Shown here piece after piece: positions 25,794-35,975 of a stretch of DNA of 64,000 nt. The translations under genes were made by a program, and so were the position numbers. The notes under the pieces are model-generated. The model ran no database searches. It saw nothing but the letters and a program-made list of their open reading frames with translations, and had not been told where the DNA came from. This DNA is from Bacteroidia bacterium. Lineage in GTDB: Bacteria; Bacteroidota; Bacteroidia; Bacteroidales; Azobacteroidaceae. Location of the stretch: assembly GCA_025996815.1 (NCBI GenBank), contig BNTT01000001.1, positions 21,344-85,343 on the forward strand, written 5' to 3'. Positions within the stretch are counted from its first letter, which is position 1, and every line of letters begins with the position of its first letter.

Positions 25794-27406
25794 TTCCACC
25801 ATCTTGGGTCTCCCACTTTGTTTATAAGATTTGCATCTGTTACCTTGAAGTTCAGATTTTCAGGGTCGGCAAAAACGCCGATAGTTGCTGCACTCAAAGG
25901 GGTCAAATCAATCGGACTTTCCGGTTCGTCGGTGGTGGCATTCAGTGTCCATGCCATATCGTTGGCGCGGAAGTTGTTCTCGACATTGATGTTCGTTGCA
26001 GCACTTCGCATACCACGAATGGTTGTGCCGCCTGCACCGACGATGCAGTTTTTAATAGTAACCCCGCCCGGAAGCGTTTGGTTGTTGTAATCAACTATGT
26101 AATTGCCTGTCCCTTTGGGAGAATAGCAAATCGTCAGATTTTCCAACGTAAGCGAATTTTGCCGGTCAACCGGTACCGCTTTTGCGCCTATAAAGATTTT
26201 TTCGGCATAAGCAATGGTCGAATTTTTAACGACAACATTTTTGAAATAGGCTTTTTCATTGTCGGCGTTGGTAACGCCATAACCTCCGATAGAATCGATG
26301 AAGCAATTGTCAATGACGATGGAGTCAATTTCAACCGCCGATTGAGCGCGGAATAGCCCACGTTTGTATCGAATATCGCAACCTAAAAGGCTCAATTTGC
26401 CAATTCGGGCACCTTCATTCGTGCCTCTGATATCAAGTGCATATTTGCCTCCGAAGTTTCCCGATTCTTTCGGGGCACTCGGATGGTCGGTAAAAATAAT
26501 GCCATCGATGGTAATAAACCCAATATTGGCATCCGGTTTAATTCCAATACCCCCGTTGTGTTCGATAATGGCATTCCCTAAAAAGCTCAACCCGGTTACA
26601 AGACTGAAATTTGTGGACAAGTTCACTGTTTCAATTCCATAATGCGTGCCACCTTCCAATACCACCGTGAATCCGCCCGGATATTGCGTTGCCAATTCGT
26701 CAATATACGTTTGGGTAAGTTTGGTATAGGCGTCTGCCTCATCCAATCCGCGAAGGTCGACAAAATCGCCGTCAAACACTTGGGCGGTAGCAGTCGTGTA
26801 GTCCATTTCTCCCTCATATTTTTCGCCTTGATACGCTTGTATGGTATAAGCGGTGGCAGGTTCCAAGTCCGTAATGATGACCGTTTTTTCGGCATTGTCG
26901 TCCGCTGTCAACTCAACGGTTTTTATCAATTCCGCGCCACTATATACTTGCAAAGCATCGTAGGTTATGTCGCCCCATATTACCTTGATTTGCGTATCTA
27001 TACAATCACTCGTTGCGGGCGATTGCAGTAGAGTCGGATACTTTGCTGTTTTAAGGCGGTAAACGACTGTGGTGGATTTGATGTCGTTAGCCCCTAATCC
27101 CTGTATTCGAAGATAATATTGCGTATTATACCACAAGCCTTCAAATGTGTATTCGGTATCTTGCTCTTCATTGATAGACACATTCGCCAAAATGTTCGCA
27201 AATGCCTCATCATCAGACAGTTGAAGATTATACGACAGTGTTCCCGCATAGCGGTCCCATGTTGCTTTAATCCATGTGCCGCCGATGTCCTCCGCCACAA
27301 TGGGCGCAAACAGGCGCGGGGCTGTTCCCAAGTCATTATCATCACATGCCGCAAAAATCGGCATCAGTCCGATTGCCAAGAGCAATCCTTTTATTTTCAG
27401 TTTCAT
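25790..27406 (-). CDS. Surface lipoprotein, fibronectin III plus beta-helix (DUF5123-like), pectin binding
   Basis: This 538-residue lipoprotein has a lipobox at MPIFAACDDN, acidic just after the Cys as in Bacteroidota surface-exported lipoproteins. Two fibronectin-III-like domains (about 30-120 and 125-205: ATWDRYAGTLSYNLQLSDD, YNTQYYLRIQGL; ITDLEPATAYTIQAYQG) precede a beta-helix-like region. That region has repeated strands such as SLSFLGNAIIEHNGG and IDSIVIDNCFIDSIGG and matches the DUF4957/DUF5123 pattern found next to SusD in pectin loci. No catalytic motif is seen, so a surface glycan-binding role is the likely one (inference from position after susD). It overlaps GH2 by ATGA. Confidence 0.75.
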   Translation of the reverse strand: MKLKIKGLLLAIGLMPIFAACDDNDLGTAPRLFAPIVAEDIGGTWIKATWDRYAGTLSYNLQLSDDEAFANILANVSINEEQDTEYTFEGLWYNTQYYLRIQGLGANDIKSTTVVYRLKTAKYPTLLQSPATSDCIDTQIKVIWGDITYDALQVYSGAELIKTVELTADDNAEKTVIITDLEPATAYTIQAYQGEKYEGEMDYTTATAQVFDGDFVDLRGLDEADAYTKLTQTYIDELATQYPGGFTVVLEGGTHYGIETVNLSTNFSLVTGLSFLGNAIIEHNGGIGIKPDANIGFITIDGIIFTDHPSAPKESGNFGGKYALDIRGTNEGARIGKLSLLGCDIRYKRGLFRAQSAVEIDSIVIDNCFIDSIGGYGVTNADNEKAYFKNVVVKNSTIAYAEKIFIGAKAVPVDRQNSLTLENLTICYSPKGTGNYIVDYNNQTLPGGVTIKNCIVGAGGTTIRGMRSAATNINVENNFRANDMAWTLNATTDEPESPIDLTPLSAATIGVFADPENLNFKVTDANLINKVGDPRWWK

Positions 27407-27433
27407 AGACTTTATTTTTTAATTTGTTATTTT

Positions 27434-29413
27434 TTAATTATTAGTAAACACATGACCGTAGCCCTCGTTGTTCAAGACTTTACTTGAACTCAGCGTGCTG
27501 GTGCCTATGGGCAATAAATACGGCACTGCCGAGTTGCCGGTTTCATCCTTGTAGCCACGCCACGACCATTGTGTATAGTCGGCAGGTTCAGCGGTAGTTT
27601 CTTTGTACAACGCTTTTGCCCAATCCTTTTTTGCATAAGTGGCTGCTACGGGCACATAGCCGTTGGCATCACTTTCTGTGATAGCGGTTCCTCCCGAAGG
27701 GTCTGTGATTTTTTCGTCCGGAGCATTAACAAACTCAATGGTTCCACCTGCTCTTGTGTAATAAATAACGTCTGCCAATGTTGCATATTTACTTACTTCC
27801 GGGTTGGATATATCCAATCCATAAGCGGCTTTTCCCATATTATTGATGATGCGTTTGGTTTCTACTATCTTTTTGCCGTAGATATTCCAGCGAACCAGGT
27901 CGAATTTACGCAGACATTCGCCGCCAAATTCCCAAGCGCGTTCATCCACAATAGCGTTGAAGAAATCCGTTTTCGATGTCAGAGCATTTACATACGCATC
28001 TACTTTGGTGCTATGGTCGGCAGCATTGAATGCCCGTTGGCGTACGGTTTTCAGCATATCTTTCGCCAAAGCGGTCGGACTGCCATTTATTTCGTTGTCG
28101 GCTTCAGCCAGCATCAGCAATATATCCGAATAGCGCATAAGCGGCCAGTTGATGCCGGTGGACTTGGACGAACCGTCGGCTTGGTCGTTTTTCATCCACA
28201 AGCGATTCCATTTGCCGACGGATAATTCGGTTGCGGATGCTATCCGTTGTTCCGTATCGCTGACGTATGAAATCTTAGAGCAAGTAATATCCCGACGAAT
28301 GTCTTTCGAATCGAAAGAATAATAGTAAGTAGGAGCGAAATATACTTGAATGGTGGTGGTGCCTTTCGAGCTGCCGACGGTTACCGGAACGCCGATTGTC
28401 CAACCCACATCGCCGCGGCTATTGGTGGTGCCCGTTCCGAAAGCCACTTCGTACAATACTTCGCCATTGGAGTTAACTACTTGTTCACACTCATCGCGAA
28501 AGATTTTTGCAAAATTGCTCGCCAATGTTTTGGGACGTTCGGCAATCAACTTTTGGCAATACGCTTTCGCCAATTCGTAATATTCCGTCGAAGTGCGGGC
28601 TGTTTTCGTTTGTCCGCCAATCGTATAAGTAACCGCCAAATCCGCGTTGGTTGCCACATCCAGATAATCATCGGCACGTTTCATGACTCCCTCTTTTGTC
28701 ATGCCGTAGCCTGCACGGAACAACGACAGGCGAGCAATCATGCCCAAAGCAAAGTCCCGATTCATCCGTTCCACACCATCGGCAAACTCATCCATATAAT
28801 ACATATCGGCTTCGCTATTGACCAAGTCCTGTATCATACCGCTATAAATAATGTTTTTGTCGGTTTTCGGACGGTCGAGTTCCTGTCCGTATTTCGCGGC
28901 TTCGCGGAAATAGGGCACATCGCCCCAAAAGTTGCAAAGGAGAAAATAGCGGTAGGCACGCAGGCAATAAGCCTCGGCAATCATCATTTTCATGTCGGGG
29001 TCATCCTTTGCGGGACTTGCCAACATGCCTTCGATACATTGATTAGCACGGTCGATAGCCTGATAATTGTTTTGCCACCGCTGGTCCATCTCACCCCAAG
29101 TTGTCAATAAACCACCTTGTAATGACCATACCGTTCGTCTGTCGGAGCCGGGGTTAGCTTCCGGGCGGGTGGCTTCCACATCTGTGTTTTGCATCCAAAC
29201 ATTCGACAGACGCGACGTGTAGTCATCGGTAGCAAACAGCGCATAAACGCCCAACAACGCTTTTTTCGCATCATCAGGATTTGAAAACACATAATCGGTA
29301 TAAAACGATGATGGTGCCTCAGGGGCTAAAAAATCCTCGCACGCACTTGTCAATAAGGCTGCGGCGGATAAAAGCAATATGTTTTTTTTAATTTTCATAC
29401 GTTTATTTTTCAT
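27434..29413 (-). CDS. susD: SusD family outer-membrane glycan-binding lipoprotein (pectin locus)
   Basis: This 659-residue lipoprotein has a lipobox LLTSACEDF. The SusD fold is shown by DDAKKALLGVYALF, the TPR-like helix AEAYCLRAYRYFLLCNFWGDVPYF and the C-terminal DERAWEFGGECLRKFDLVRW. It caps the SusC channel on the cell surface and delivers oligosaccharides to it. It lies 25 bases downstream of susC. Two in-frame ATGs at 29413 and 29398 are possible starts; the second gives a more compact signal peptide. At about 660 residues it is at the long end for SusD. Confidence 0.92.
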   Translation of the reverse strand: MKNKRMKIKKNILLLSAAALLTSACEDFLAPEAPSSFYTDYVFSNPDDAKKALLGVYALFATDDYTSRLSNVWMQNTDVEATRPEANPGSDRRTVWSLQGGLLTTWGEMDQRWQNNYQAIDRANQCIEGMLASPAKDDPDMKMMIAEAYCLRAYRYFLLCNFWGDVPYFREAAKYGQELDRPKTDKNIIYSGMIQDLVNSEADMYYMDEFADGVERMNRDFALGMIARLSLFRAGYGMTKEGVMKRADDYLDVATNADLAVTYTIGGQTKTARTSTEYYELAKAYCQKLIAERPKTLASNFAKIFRDECEQVVNSNGEVLYEVAFGTGTTNSRGDVGWTIGVPVTVGSSKGTTTIQVYFAPTYYYSFDSKDIRRDITCSKISYVSDTEQRIASATELSVGKWNRLWMKNDQADGSSKSTGINWPLMRYSDILLMLAEADNEINGSPTALAKDMLKTVRQRAFNAADHSTKVDAYVNALTSKTDFFNAIVDERAWEFGGECLRKFDLVRWNIYGKKIVETKRIINNMGKAAYGLDISNPEVSKYATLADVIYYTRAGGTIEFVNAPDEKITDPSGGTAITESDANGYVPVAATYAKKDWAKALYKETTAEPADYTQWSWRGYKDETGNSAVPYLLPIGTSTLSSSKVLNNEGYGHVFTNN

Positions 29414-29438
29414 ATTTTTAATTTTTTAAGATGAAACA

Positions 29439-32400
29439 TTAGAAAGTGATATTTAAGCCGAGTGTATAGGAGAAACTTTTCGGATAGCCCGAATAGTCCA
29501 ACCCGGGAATCAGCTGTTTGGACGTTGAATTACGTCCGGCAGAACTGACTTCGGGGTCATAGCCCGAATAATTCGTCCACACATACACATTGTTCAACGT
29601 GCAATAGGCGCGAAGACGTTGGCAAGCAAACTTTTGAGAGATACTCTTGGGGAGGGTGTATCCCAGCGTCACGTTCTGCAAACGCAGGAACGAACCGTCT
29701 TCAATTGCCCACGAGTGTATCACGGCACGTTGCGCACTAAACGAAAGCGGCGACCAGTATTCTTTGGCATTAGCCCCTTCGTTCATCGCGGCAAGTTGTG
29801 CCAAGTCGGTTACGAGCGACCCATCTGCCACATTTATGTACGAATAGCGATTATTGCTGTTCATAAATGCCAACATATTTGGATTGTTGGTGCGGTATTG
29901 CTGCGATGAGGCTATTTTGTTGGCATTGTAGATATTGTTTCCAACCACATAAGAGAAGTTCAACATATAATCGAAACTCTTTAAGAATGTGCCGTTGAAG
30001 CCGAATCCACCGGTGAAATCGGGATTGGCGTCACCAATAATCGTGCGGTCATAATCATCTACAACTCCATCGGGCACACCATTGGGACCGCTTATATCCT
30101 TGAACTTGATGGCACCCGGACGAATACCGATTCTGCCACTGACCAAAGTCGTCGTTGGTACACCCTCTTTCGGCACATATTTTTTAGCATCGGCATCGTA
30201 GCTTGCGAAATCGTTTGTGGTATAATAACCATCGGTTATCCATCCGTAAATCTTGCCGAGCGGTTGTCCAACGCGCACTTCATATTCGTTATATCCCTGC
30301 AAGTCGGTGCTTGCCCAGCTGGTGTTGAACAATAAAAAGTTGCCGTCGCTATCCAAAGCGTCCACATTCGATTTGTTAAAACCAATATTGAAGTTGGCAC
30401 CCAGCGTAAAGTCTTTGCTCTCAACGATGAAAGCGTCCAAAGTCAATTCAACCCCTCGGTTGGTCGTTTGTCCGATGTTTTTCATCATACTGCTGTAACC
30501 CGGAGCCGTAATTTTGACATCAAGCAGCAAGTCTTTGGAAGTATTCCAATAATATTCCAATGTACCTGAAAGTCGTTGCTTGAATAATCCGAAGTCCAAA
30601 CCAATATTTCGGGTAACCATCGATTCCCAGCGAATATCGGGATTTGGAAGCTGACTGTTGCGCGCTTGATAATAATTATTGGATTTATCACCTAAGGCAT
30701 AAGTATTGGTGGAGTTTATTCTATAATCCAATTTGTATAACCCCGAACTGATACGGTTGTTTCCTGCTTCACCGTAGCTGGCGCGCAGTTTCAAGTTTGA
30801 CAGCACGTCTTGAGTGCCCGCCATAAACGATTCTTCACTGACACGCCAAGCCAAAGCCGCCGAAGGGAAGTATCCCCATTGATTGCCCGGTTTGAATTTG
30901 GAGGAGCCATCGGCACGAAACGTAACGGTTGCCAAATAGCGGTCGTTAAGATTGTAGCCGGCACGTCCGAAGTATGATGCCATGTGGTGAGGCTCTGATT
31001 CACTGCTACTCACCTCCGAGCCGCCATCACCCAATCCGATGTTCGCAAATATCTTTTCGGGCGAAAGGTCTTCATTGAATCCTTTCACGGTCATTGCATT
31101 CTGATTGCTGCCTGTTGTGGTAACTTCCTGCCCTGCCATAAGGTCGATTTTGTGGCTATCGGCAAGTTTAAAGCCATACGACAATATATTGGCTACACGC
31201 ATCCTTTGCGTGTTTTCTTTAGTCCAACTCACCAAAGGCTTGCCGCCGTTATTGGCAGCGTCCACTGTGGTAGCTCCTTTATAGCTTTGATTTTCATTAA
31301 AGCCGTAAGTGTAGCCGCCCTCCAGTCGATAGTTGAGACCTTTAATAATATCCCACTTCAAAGCCGCATTGTAACTGAATGTGCGGGCTTCTCTGTGCCG
31401 CCAGTATTGATAGGCACGGTCTGCCAGCGACATATTAGCTTTTATCCATTGGTCGCGTTCGTCTTCCGACATCAAGTTAAGGTCTACCTTAACAAAATCC
31501 TCCAGCCCTTTGACCGGACCGCGCGTAACGGCTTCAAACGTTCTCACCTTGTCGGTGCCTCCGGCTGAACCATCGCCGCTTGTTTCCGTATCGGTGGTGC
31601 GGGCATCAAACTGAAAATGCAGGTTTTTGGCGATTTCCTGGTCTAATTTGAAGTTCAAATTGGTACGGCTGAAATCGGTATAGGGCATCAAACCACCATC
31701 GCTGTTGTAGGTGCCGCTAATCAGGTATTTTGTTTTGTCCGTACCGCCTGCAATGCTGACATTATGCTGCTGTGAAATCACATCGCTGCCAAACATATCG
31801 TCCTGCCAATCAACGCCTTTCTGGTATTTATACAAATCCATATCCTCATAGATTCCAAATTTGGAATGAAAATTTTTGAGGTCGGATTCGCCGCCGATAG
31901 CGGCGATTTCGTAGTTCCAGAGCACATATTCGTAGGGGTCTAACACGTCCAGATGTTTTGCCAACTGCTTGGATTGCATATAACCGTTGTACGACACCTG
32001 CGTTTTGCCGGCTTGCGCCCGCTTGGTCGTAACCAATACCACCCCGTTGGCACCCTGCGCTCCGTAGATAGCCGTAGAAGAGGCATCCTTCAAAATAGTG
32101 ATGTCGGCAATATCCCCCGCAGGGATGTCGCTCAAACTGCCCACCGGAAATCCATCCACAATGTAGAGCGGCGAATTATCGCCGGTAATGGAGCCGCCAC
32201 CACGCACGCGAATGATTATTTCCGCATCGGGCGAGCCATCGGTGGCTGTAACCCGCACACCGGCTAAACGACCTGCCATGGCTTCCATCGGATTGGCAAC
32301 CGGCACTTGCGACAGCACATCGCCTTTAAGCATGGATACAGCACCCGTCAAGTCTTTTTTCCGGACACTTCCATAGCCGATGACCACCAGTTCGTCCAAC

Positions 32401-32732
32401 GTGCCGGCTTCCTCCGACAAGGCAACATTGATTGTTGTTTGCCCGTTTACGGGCACTTCTTGGGTTGAATAACCCAGATACGCCACCGTGATGGTGGCAC
32501 TTGGCGATACTCGGAGCGAGTATTTTCCGTCCACATCGGTCGCTACACCGTTGCCCGGATTGCCTTTTTCTACTACACTGACTCCGATGAGCGGACCATC
32601 CGCATCGGACACCACGCCTGTAACAGCGATTTTTGCCTCTTGAGGCGCGTTAGCCCGCATGGGCTGTACCCCCAATCCCATGGCAACGGCAAAGAGCACT
32701 GCTGCGGCAAAATTTACGTGTTTTTGTTTCAT
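29439..32732 (-). CDS. susC: SusC family TonB-dependent outer-membrane transporter (pectin locus)
   Basis: This 1097-residue protein has a signal peptide (about 1-27). A carboxypeptidase-regulatory-like domain (VTGVVSDADGPLIGVSVVEKG, GYSTQEVPV) is followed by the TonB-box/plug region (LDELVVIGYGSVRKKDLTG, IRVRGGGSITGDNSPLYIVDG, TILKDASSTAIYGAQGANGVV) and a long 22-strand barrel ending in the terminal Phe motif TLGLNITF. I chose the ATG at 32732; an in-frame TTG at 32741 is less likely. It is first gene of the pectin operon and imports pectic oligosaccharides (inference from the enzymes). It is paralogous to the SusC at 52194-55283, especially in the N-terminal domain. Confidence 0.94.
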   Translation of the reverse strand: MKQKHVNFAAAVLFAVAMGLGVQPMRANAPQEAKIAVTGVVSDADGPLIGVSVVEKGNPGNGVATDVDGKYSLRVSPSATITVAYLGYSTQEVPVNGQTTINVALSEEAGTLDELVVIGYGSVRKKDLTGAVSMLKGDVLSQVPVANPMEAMAGRLAGVRVTATDGSPDAEIIIRVRGGGSITGDNSPLYIVDGFPVGSLSDIPAGDIADITILKDASSTAIYGAQGANGVVLVTTKRAQAGKTQVSYNGYMQSKQLAKHLDVLDPYEYVLWNYEIAAIGGESDLKNFHSKFGIYEDMDLYKYQKGVDWQDDMFGSDVISQQHNVSIAGGTDKTKYLISGTYNSDGGLMPYTDFSRTNLNFKLDQEIAKNLHFQFDARTTDTETSGDGSAGGTDKVRTFEAVTRGPVKGLEDFVKVDLNLMSEDERDQWIKANMSLADRAYQYWRHREARTFSYNAALKWDIIKGLNYRLEGGYTYGFNENQSYKGATTVDAANNGGKPLVSWTKENTQRMRVANILSYGFKLADSHKIDLMAGQEVTTTGSNQNAMTVKGFNEDLSPEKIFANIGLGDGGSEVSSSESEPHHMASYFGRAGYNLNDRYLATVTFRADGSSKFKPGNQWGYFPSAALAWRVSEESFMAGTQDVLSNLKLRASYGEAGNNRISSGLYKLDYRINSTNTYALGDKSNNYYQARNSQLPNPDIRWESMVTRNIGLDFGLFKQRLSGTLEYYWNTSKDLLLDVKITAPGYSSMMKNIGQTTNRGVELTLDAFIVESKDFTLGANFNIGFNKSNVDALDSDGNFLLFNTSWASTDLQGYNEYEVRVGQPLGKIYGWITDGYYTTNDFASYDADAKKYVPKEGVPTTTLVSGRIGIRPGAIKFKDISGPNGVPDGVVDDYDRTIIGDANPDFTGGFGFNGTFLKSFDYMLNFSYVVGNNIYNANKIASSQQYRTNNPNMLAFMNSNNRYSYINVADGSLVTDLAQLAAMNEGANAKEYWSPLSFSAQRAVIHSWAIEDGSFLRLQNVTLGYTLPKSISQKFACQRLRAYCTLNNVYVWTNYSGYDPEVSSAGRNSTSKQLIPGLDYSGYPKSFSYTLGLNITF

Positions 32733-32761
32733 GTCTTTCAATTTTTTAAATTAATGATGTG

Positions 32762-32769
32762 CAAAGGTA
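32762..32769 (-). promoter_or_regulatory. -7 box of the pectin operon promoter
   Basis: The minus strand reads TACCTTTG, 30 bases upstream of the susC ATG. No -33 element at normal spacing is present, as expected for an activator-dependent operon. The 196-base gap to the next operon contains nothing else recognised apart from the dyad at 32801-32822. Confidence 0.65.
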
Positions 32770-32800
32770 GGTACTTATAAGATAAAGCACGGATGATAAA

Positions 32801-32822
32801 TTTCCCAATTATACGGGGGAAA
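32801..32822. promoter_or_regulatory. Dyad TTTCCC-N10-GGGAAA upstream of the pectin operon
   Basis: The inverted repeat TTTCCC (32801-32806) and GGGAAA (32817-32822) lies 32 bases upstream of the -7 box of susC, where an activator would bind. It differs from the operator shared by the xylan operon and the second susC, in keeping with control by a different regulator such as HTCS-1 (inference). Confidence 0.35.
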
Positions 32823-32928
32823 CGTACCATCCTTAAAAAACCATGATATACAGGGCTTCTGACTCAGAGCGTTTTTCCATTTTCGTTTTGTTCGTTGCGC
32901 TGCCTATGTCGTAGCCAATACATATCTA

Positions 32929-33975
32929 TCAATTATTTATGTCTTTTAACGCCGGAAACAGGTGCTCCCACAGCAAGCCAATCTCCTCTTTCGTCTTATC
33001 TGTGTTGGACGTAATCGCCACAACGGTGTTCTTGTCGGGAATGATGAAGATGAACTGCCCTTTGGCACCGTCTGCGCGATAGGCATTGTGCTTGCTGCGC
33101 CACATCTGATAGCCATAGCCCTGCGACCAATCCGTATCCGGCTGCTCCGCGCCATCGCCGGGCCAGCCTGCGCCATTGGCTATTTGAGGTGCCGAAGCCT
33201 GCTCTGTCCAGCCTTTCGGCAACAATTGTTTGCCCTCCCACACGCCATTTTGGAGGAACAGCAAGCCAAATTTCGCCATATCTTCCGTTTTGATAAACAA
33301 GCCCCAACCGCCTGTATTGATGCCCTGCGGATTCTTTTCCCAGTAGATATTTTCGATGTGTAGCGGCTCAAACAATCGCGGTGTGAGGTAGTCAAACAGG
33401 GTTTGCCCGCTCACTTTTTGAATAATCGCCGAGAGCATAAAAGTCCCCATTGAGTTGTAATAAAACTTGCTGCCCGGCTCAATCGTGATGGGCTTCGCAA
33501 AGAAGTCTTTAATCCAATTCTCGCCCGTGCGAGCAGGCTCACGCGCCTGTCCCACCGACATCGTGAGCAAATCCCAAACGCGGAGTTGCGCCAGATAGGG
33601 ACTAACGGTGTCCGGCAATTCATCGGGGAAGAACGAACTCACTTTGTCGTCCAACTTCACCAACCCCTCATCAACGGCAAAGCCAATCGCCGTTGCCGTG
33701 AAACTCTTGCTCACGGAGTACATAATATGCAAGCTGTCAGGCGACGCGCCCGCGAACCACTGCTCGTAGGCAACTTTCCCGTTTCTGACCACCATCAGGC
33801 TATGAATCTCAATGGAGTCGGCTTTCAAAGCATTAAGGTATGCCTCAATGCCTTGCACATCAACGTTTTCTTTCTCCGGCGTACTGCGAGGCAGGGACTT
33901 TACGACCTCCCTTGTGCAACTCGCCACACTCAACAACAGCACCGACAGTGCTAAAATTCCACTTGCTTTTTTCAT
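32929..33975 (-). CDS. Beta-lactamase-family serine hydrolase, lipoprotein
   Basis: This 348-residue protein has a lipobox VLLLSVASCTRE. Its beta-lactamase/transpeptidase fold shows SVSKSFTA (Ser-x-x-Lys nucleophile motif), FYYNSMG (Tyr-x-Asn) and a late ADGAKGQFIFI segment near the expected third motif. Such class C-like proteins act as esterases or peptidases and are often seen in polysaccharide loci, where an esterase role on the glycan is plausible. The open frame extends 75 codons further upstream, but that part is antisense-like, Arg-rich and inside the GH67 gene. The ATG at 33975 makes an ATGA overlap with GH67 and precedes a proper signal peptide. It is last gene of the xylan operon. 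Confidence 0.85.
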   Translation of the reverse strand: MKKASGILALSVLLLSVASCTREVVKSLPRSTPEKENVDVQGIEAYLNALKADSIEIHSLMVVRNGKVAYEQWFAGASPDSLHIMYSVSKSFTATAIGFAVDEGLVKLDDKVSSFFPDELPDTVSPYLAQLRVWDLLTMSVGQAREPARTGENWIKDFFAKPITIEPGSKFYYNSMGTFMLSAIIQKVSGQTLFDYLTPRLFEPLHIENIYWEKNPQGINTGGWGLFIKTEDMAKFGLLFLQNGVWEGKQLLPKGWTEQASAPQIANGAGWPGDGAEQPDTDWSQGYGYQMWRSKHNAYRADGAKGQFIFIIPDKNTVVAITSNTDKTKEEIGLLWEHLFPALKDINN

Positions 33976-35975
33976 CTTTTTGCGTTTTCGTGATTGCTTA
34001 TTTTTAATTTTATTTGTTTCAAATCGCTTAAATCGTGCACCGGACGTTCTATATCGTAGGGTATTGGCTGCTTTGCGAACTCTTGAAAGTAGAGCAAACA
34101 CGCATCGCGCCACCACACGGCATCGCGCGACTGAATTTTCAGGCGGGACTGCACCGCGTGGAAGCGTTCCGTGTCGAGCGCGCCCTCCTGCCTGTCCCAA
34201 ACCTTTTGAAACTCACGTGCCTGCTGCACGCCCAAATCATATTTGTAGCACAACTCCGCCCACAAACTTCGCCCGCTGTGCATCTTGTGATTCCAATCCG
34301 CGTGATGAAACCACAGCAGCAACTCTTCGGGACAAGTTTCGATGTCGTACAACCTCTCTTTTAACGGCGAATGGTACTGATTTATTGCATCGCTCCCGGT
34401 TTTTGTTCGATTAAATCCGACCCCTGCCGCATCGGCATTATGGAAATACCACGGCTGCCAATCGGGGCGACCGCCGGGGATAACTCCCCAAGGCTCAGGT
34501 CCATAGTGATGCCCCACGGCAAAGATGTGATGCAAGCCCAGCGGCATCATATAGTTGACGACGGCATCCCACGACTGCAACATCATCGCCTTCACAGGCT
34601 CCACAAAAGCATCCTTCTGCGAAAAAGTCTGTCGCAGCCATTCGTCCGCAATGGCATCTGCCGACAGTTGCGGATTCCACGCCAAGCGACCAAAAGCATA
34701 CCAATTTGCCTGCGCGAAGTGATGCCCGTTCCAATTGGTTTCATCGCCGATATTCGCCACGCCCGCCATTGCCGTGATGGTGTTGGCGACCGGCGAGCCA
34801 CTGCCGTTGCCGTATGTGTCGCTGTCCAAAAACTCCTTCCACATCGGTGCAAGGAACGCCAAGTGATTGGCGTGACCCAGATATTCCTGCGTGATTTGCA
34901 CTTCTGCCATCACATCCGTCTTGTGCATCGCGCCAAACAGGGGACTGAATGGCTCGCGGGGCTGAAAATCAATTGGTCCGTTCTTCACTTGAATAACCAC
35001 ATTATCGCGAAACAGCCCGTCTAAGGGCATAAATTCCATATAAGCCTGCTTCGCACGGTCGTCGTTGGAGGGACTATAGACAAACGCACGCCACATCACA
35101 ATGCCCTTGTGGGGCTTGAGCGCATCTGCCAACATATTGGCTCCCTCCGCGTGCGTACGACCAAAGTCTTGCGGACCCGGCTGCCCTTCGGAGTTGGCTT
35201 TTACCAAAAAACCGCCAAAATCGGGGATGAGTTTGTAAATTTCATTTGCTTTATCCTTCCACCATCGCTGCACAGCGGCATCCAAGGGGTCGGATGTGGG
35301 CAAGCCGCCCAAGACCGTCGGCGAAGAAAAATTGACCGATAGAAACACTTGAATGCCGTAAGGACGCAACACATCGGCAACGACTTTCGCCTTCGCCAAC
35401 ATATCCGATTGGAGTATTTGCGGCGAGGCATTCACATTGTTCAGCACCGTCGCATTGATGCCGATGGAGGCATTGGCACGCGCATATTCTTTGTAGCGGG
35501 GCGACACCACGGCGGGTAATTCGTCCCAACGCCAAATCGAACGACCGGCATAGCCGCGCTCCACCGTACCATCCAAATTGTCCCAATGATTGAGGATGCG
35601 CAGGTTGTATTTAGGCGACTCCTGAATATTTAACGGATATTTCAAACCATTGGTCGCTTGCAAACGTAACAAATGATATGCCCCATACAGCAGCCCTTTC
35701 TCCGAGGGCGAAGTAATTGTAATGCCCCGCTCATCCCCCGTAATGGAAAATTCCTCTTTATCGGCTTTAATGTTCTTAATCTTCAGCGACACCGCCGCCC
35801 CTCGCCATTGCGTTTGCAGTTCCTCCACGGCAATGCTGATGGTGGTGCTTTTTTTATTCGCTGTTACAACTGCTTTCGCTGTGGCATCGGCACGCAGCCA
35901 AAGGCGCGAGCCGTCTTCGGCGAAGCCCTGCAAACAGGCAAAGCATAATAAAGAAGCCGTCAGCAGATGTTTCAT
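33972..35975 (-). CDS. GH67 alpha-glucuronidase
   Basis: This 667-residue enzyme removes (4-O-methyl-)glucuronic acid from the non-reducing end of xylo-oligosaccharides. It has a signal peptide (about 1-19) and then the full GH67 layout. An N-terminal beta-sandwich is followed by HWDNLDGTVERGYAGRSIW, FGGFLVKANSEGQPGPQDFGRTHAEGAN with the general acid Glu, IQVKNGPIDFQPREP, and EVQITQEYLG with the activating carboxylate. The helical C-terminal domain has WHHADWNHKMHSG-like sequence. It overlaps GH43 upstream and the serine hydrolase downstream by ATGA. It complements the GH115 enzyme, which acts on internal side chains. Confidence 0.95.
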   Translation of the reverse strand: MKHLLTASLLCFACLQGFAEDGSRLWLRADATAKAVVTANKKSTTISIAVEELQTQWRGAAVSLKIKNIKADKEEFSITGDERGITITSPSEKGLLYGAYHLLRLQATNGLKYPLNIQESPKYNLRILNHWDNLDGTVERGYAGRSIWRWDELPAVVSPRYKEYARANASIGINATVLNNVNASPQILQSDMLAKAKVVADVLRPYGIQVFLSVNFSSPTVLGGLPTSDPLDAAVQRWWKDKANEIYKLIPDFGGFLVKANSEGQPGPQDFGRTHAEGANMLADALKPHKGIVMWRAFVYSPSNDDRAKQAYMEFMPLDGLFRDNVVIQVKNGPIDFQPREPFSPLFGAMHKTDVMAEVQITQEYLGHANHLAFLAPMWKEFLDSDTYGNGSGSPVANTITAMAGVANIGDETNWNGHHFAQANWYAFGRLAWNPQLSADAIADEWLRQTFSQKDAFVEPVKAMMLQSWDAVVNYMMPLGLHHIFAVGHHYGPEPWGVIPGGRPDWQPWYFHNADAAGVGFNRTKTGSDAINQYHSPLKERLYDIETCPEELLLWFHHADWNHKMHSGRSLWAELCYKYDLGVQQAREFQKVWDRQEGALDTERFHAVQSRLKIQSRDAVWWRDACLLYFQEFAKQPIPYDIERPVHDLSDLKQIKLKISNHENAKR

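Noticed and set aside
33976-34200. 75-codon N-terminal extension of the serine hydrolase
   Set aside because: It lies inside the GH67 gene in another frame, is Arg-rich, and precedes a complete lipoprotein signal peptide. The ATG at 33975 with ATGA overlap is better.
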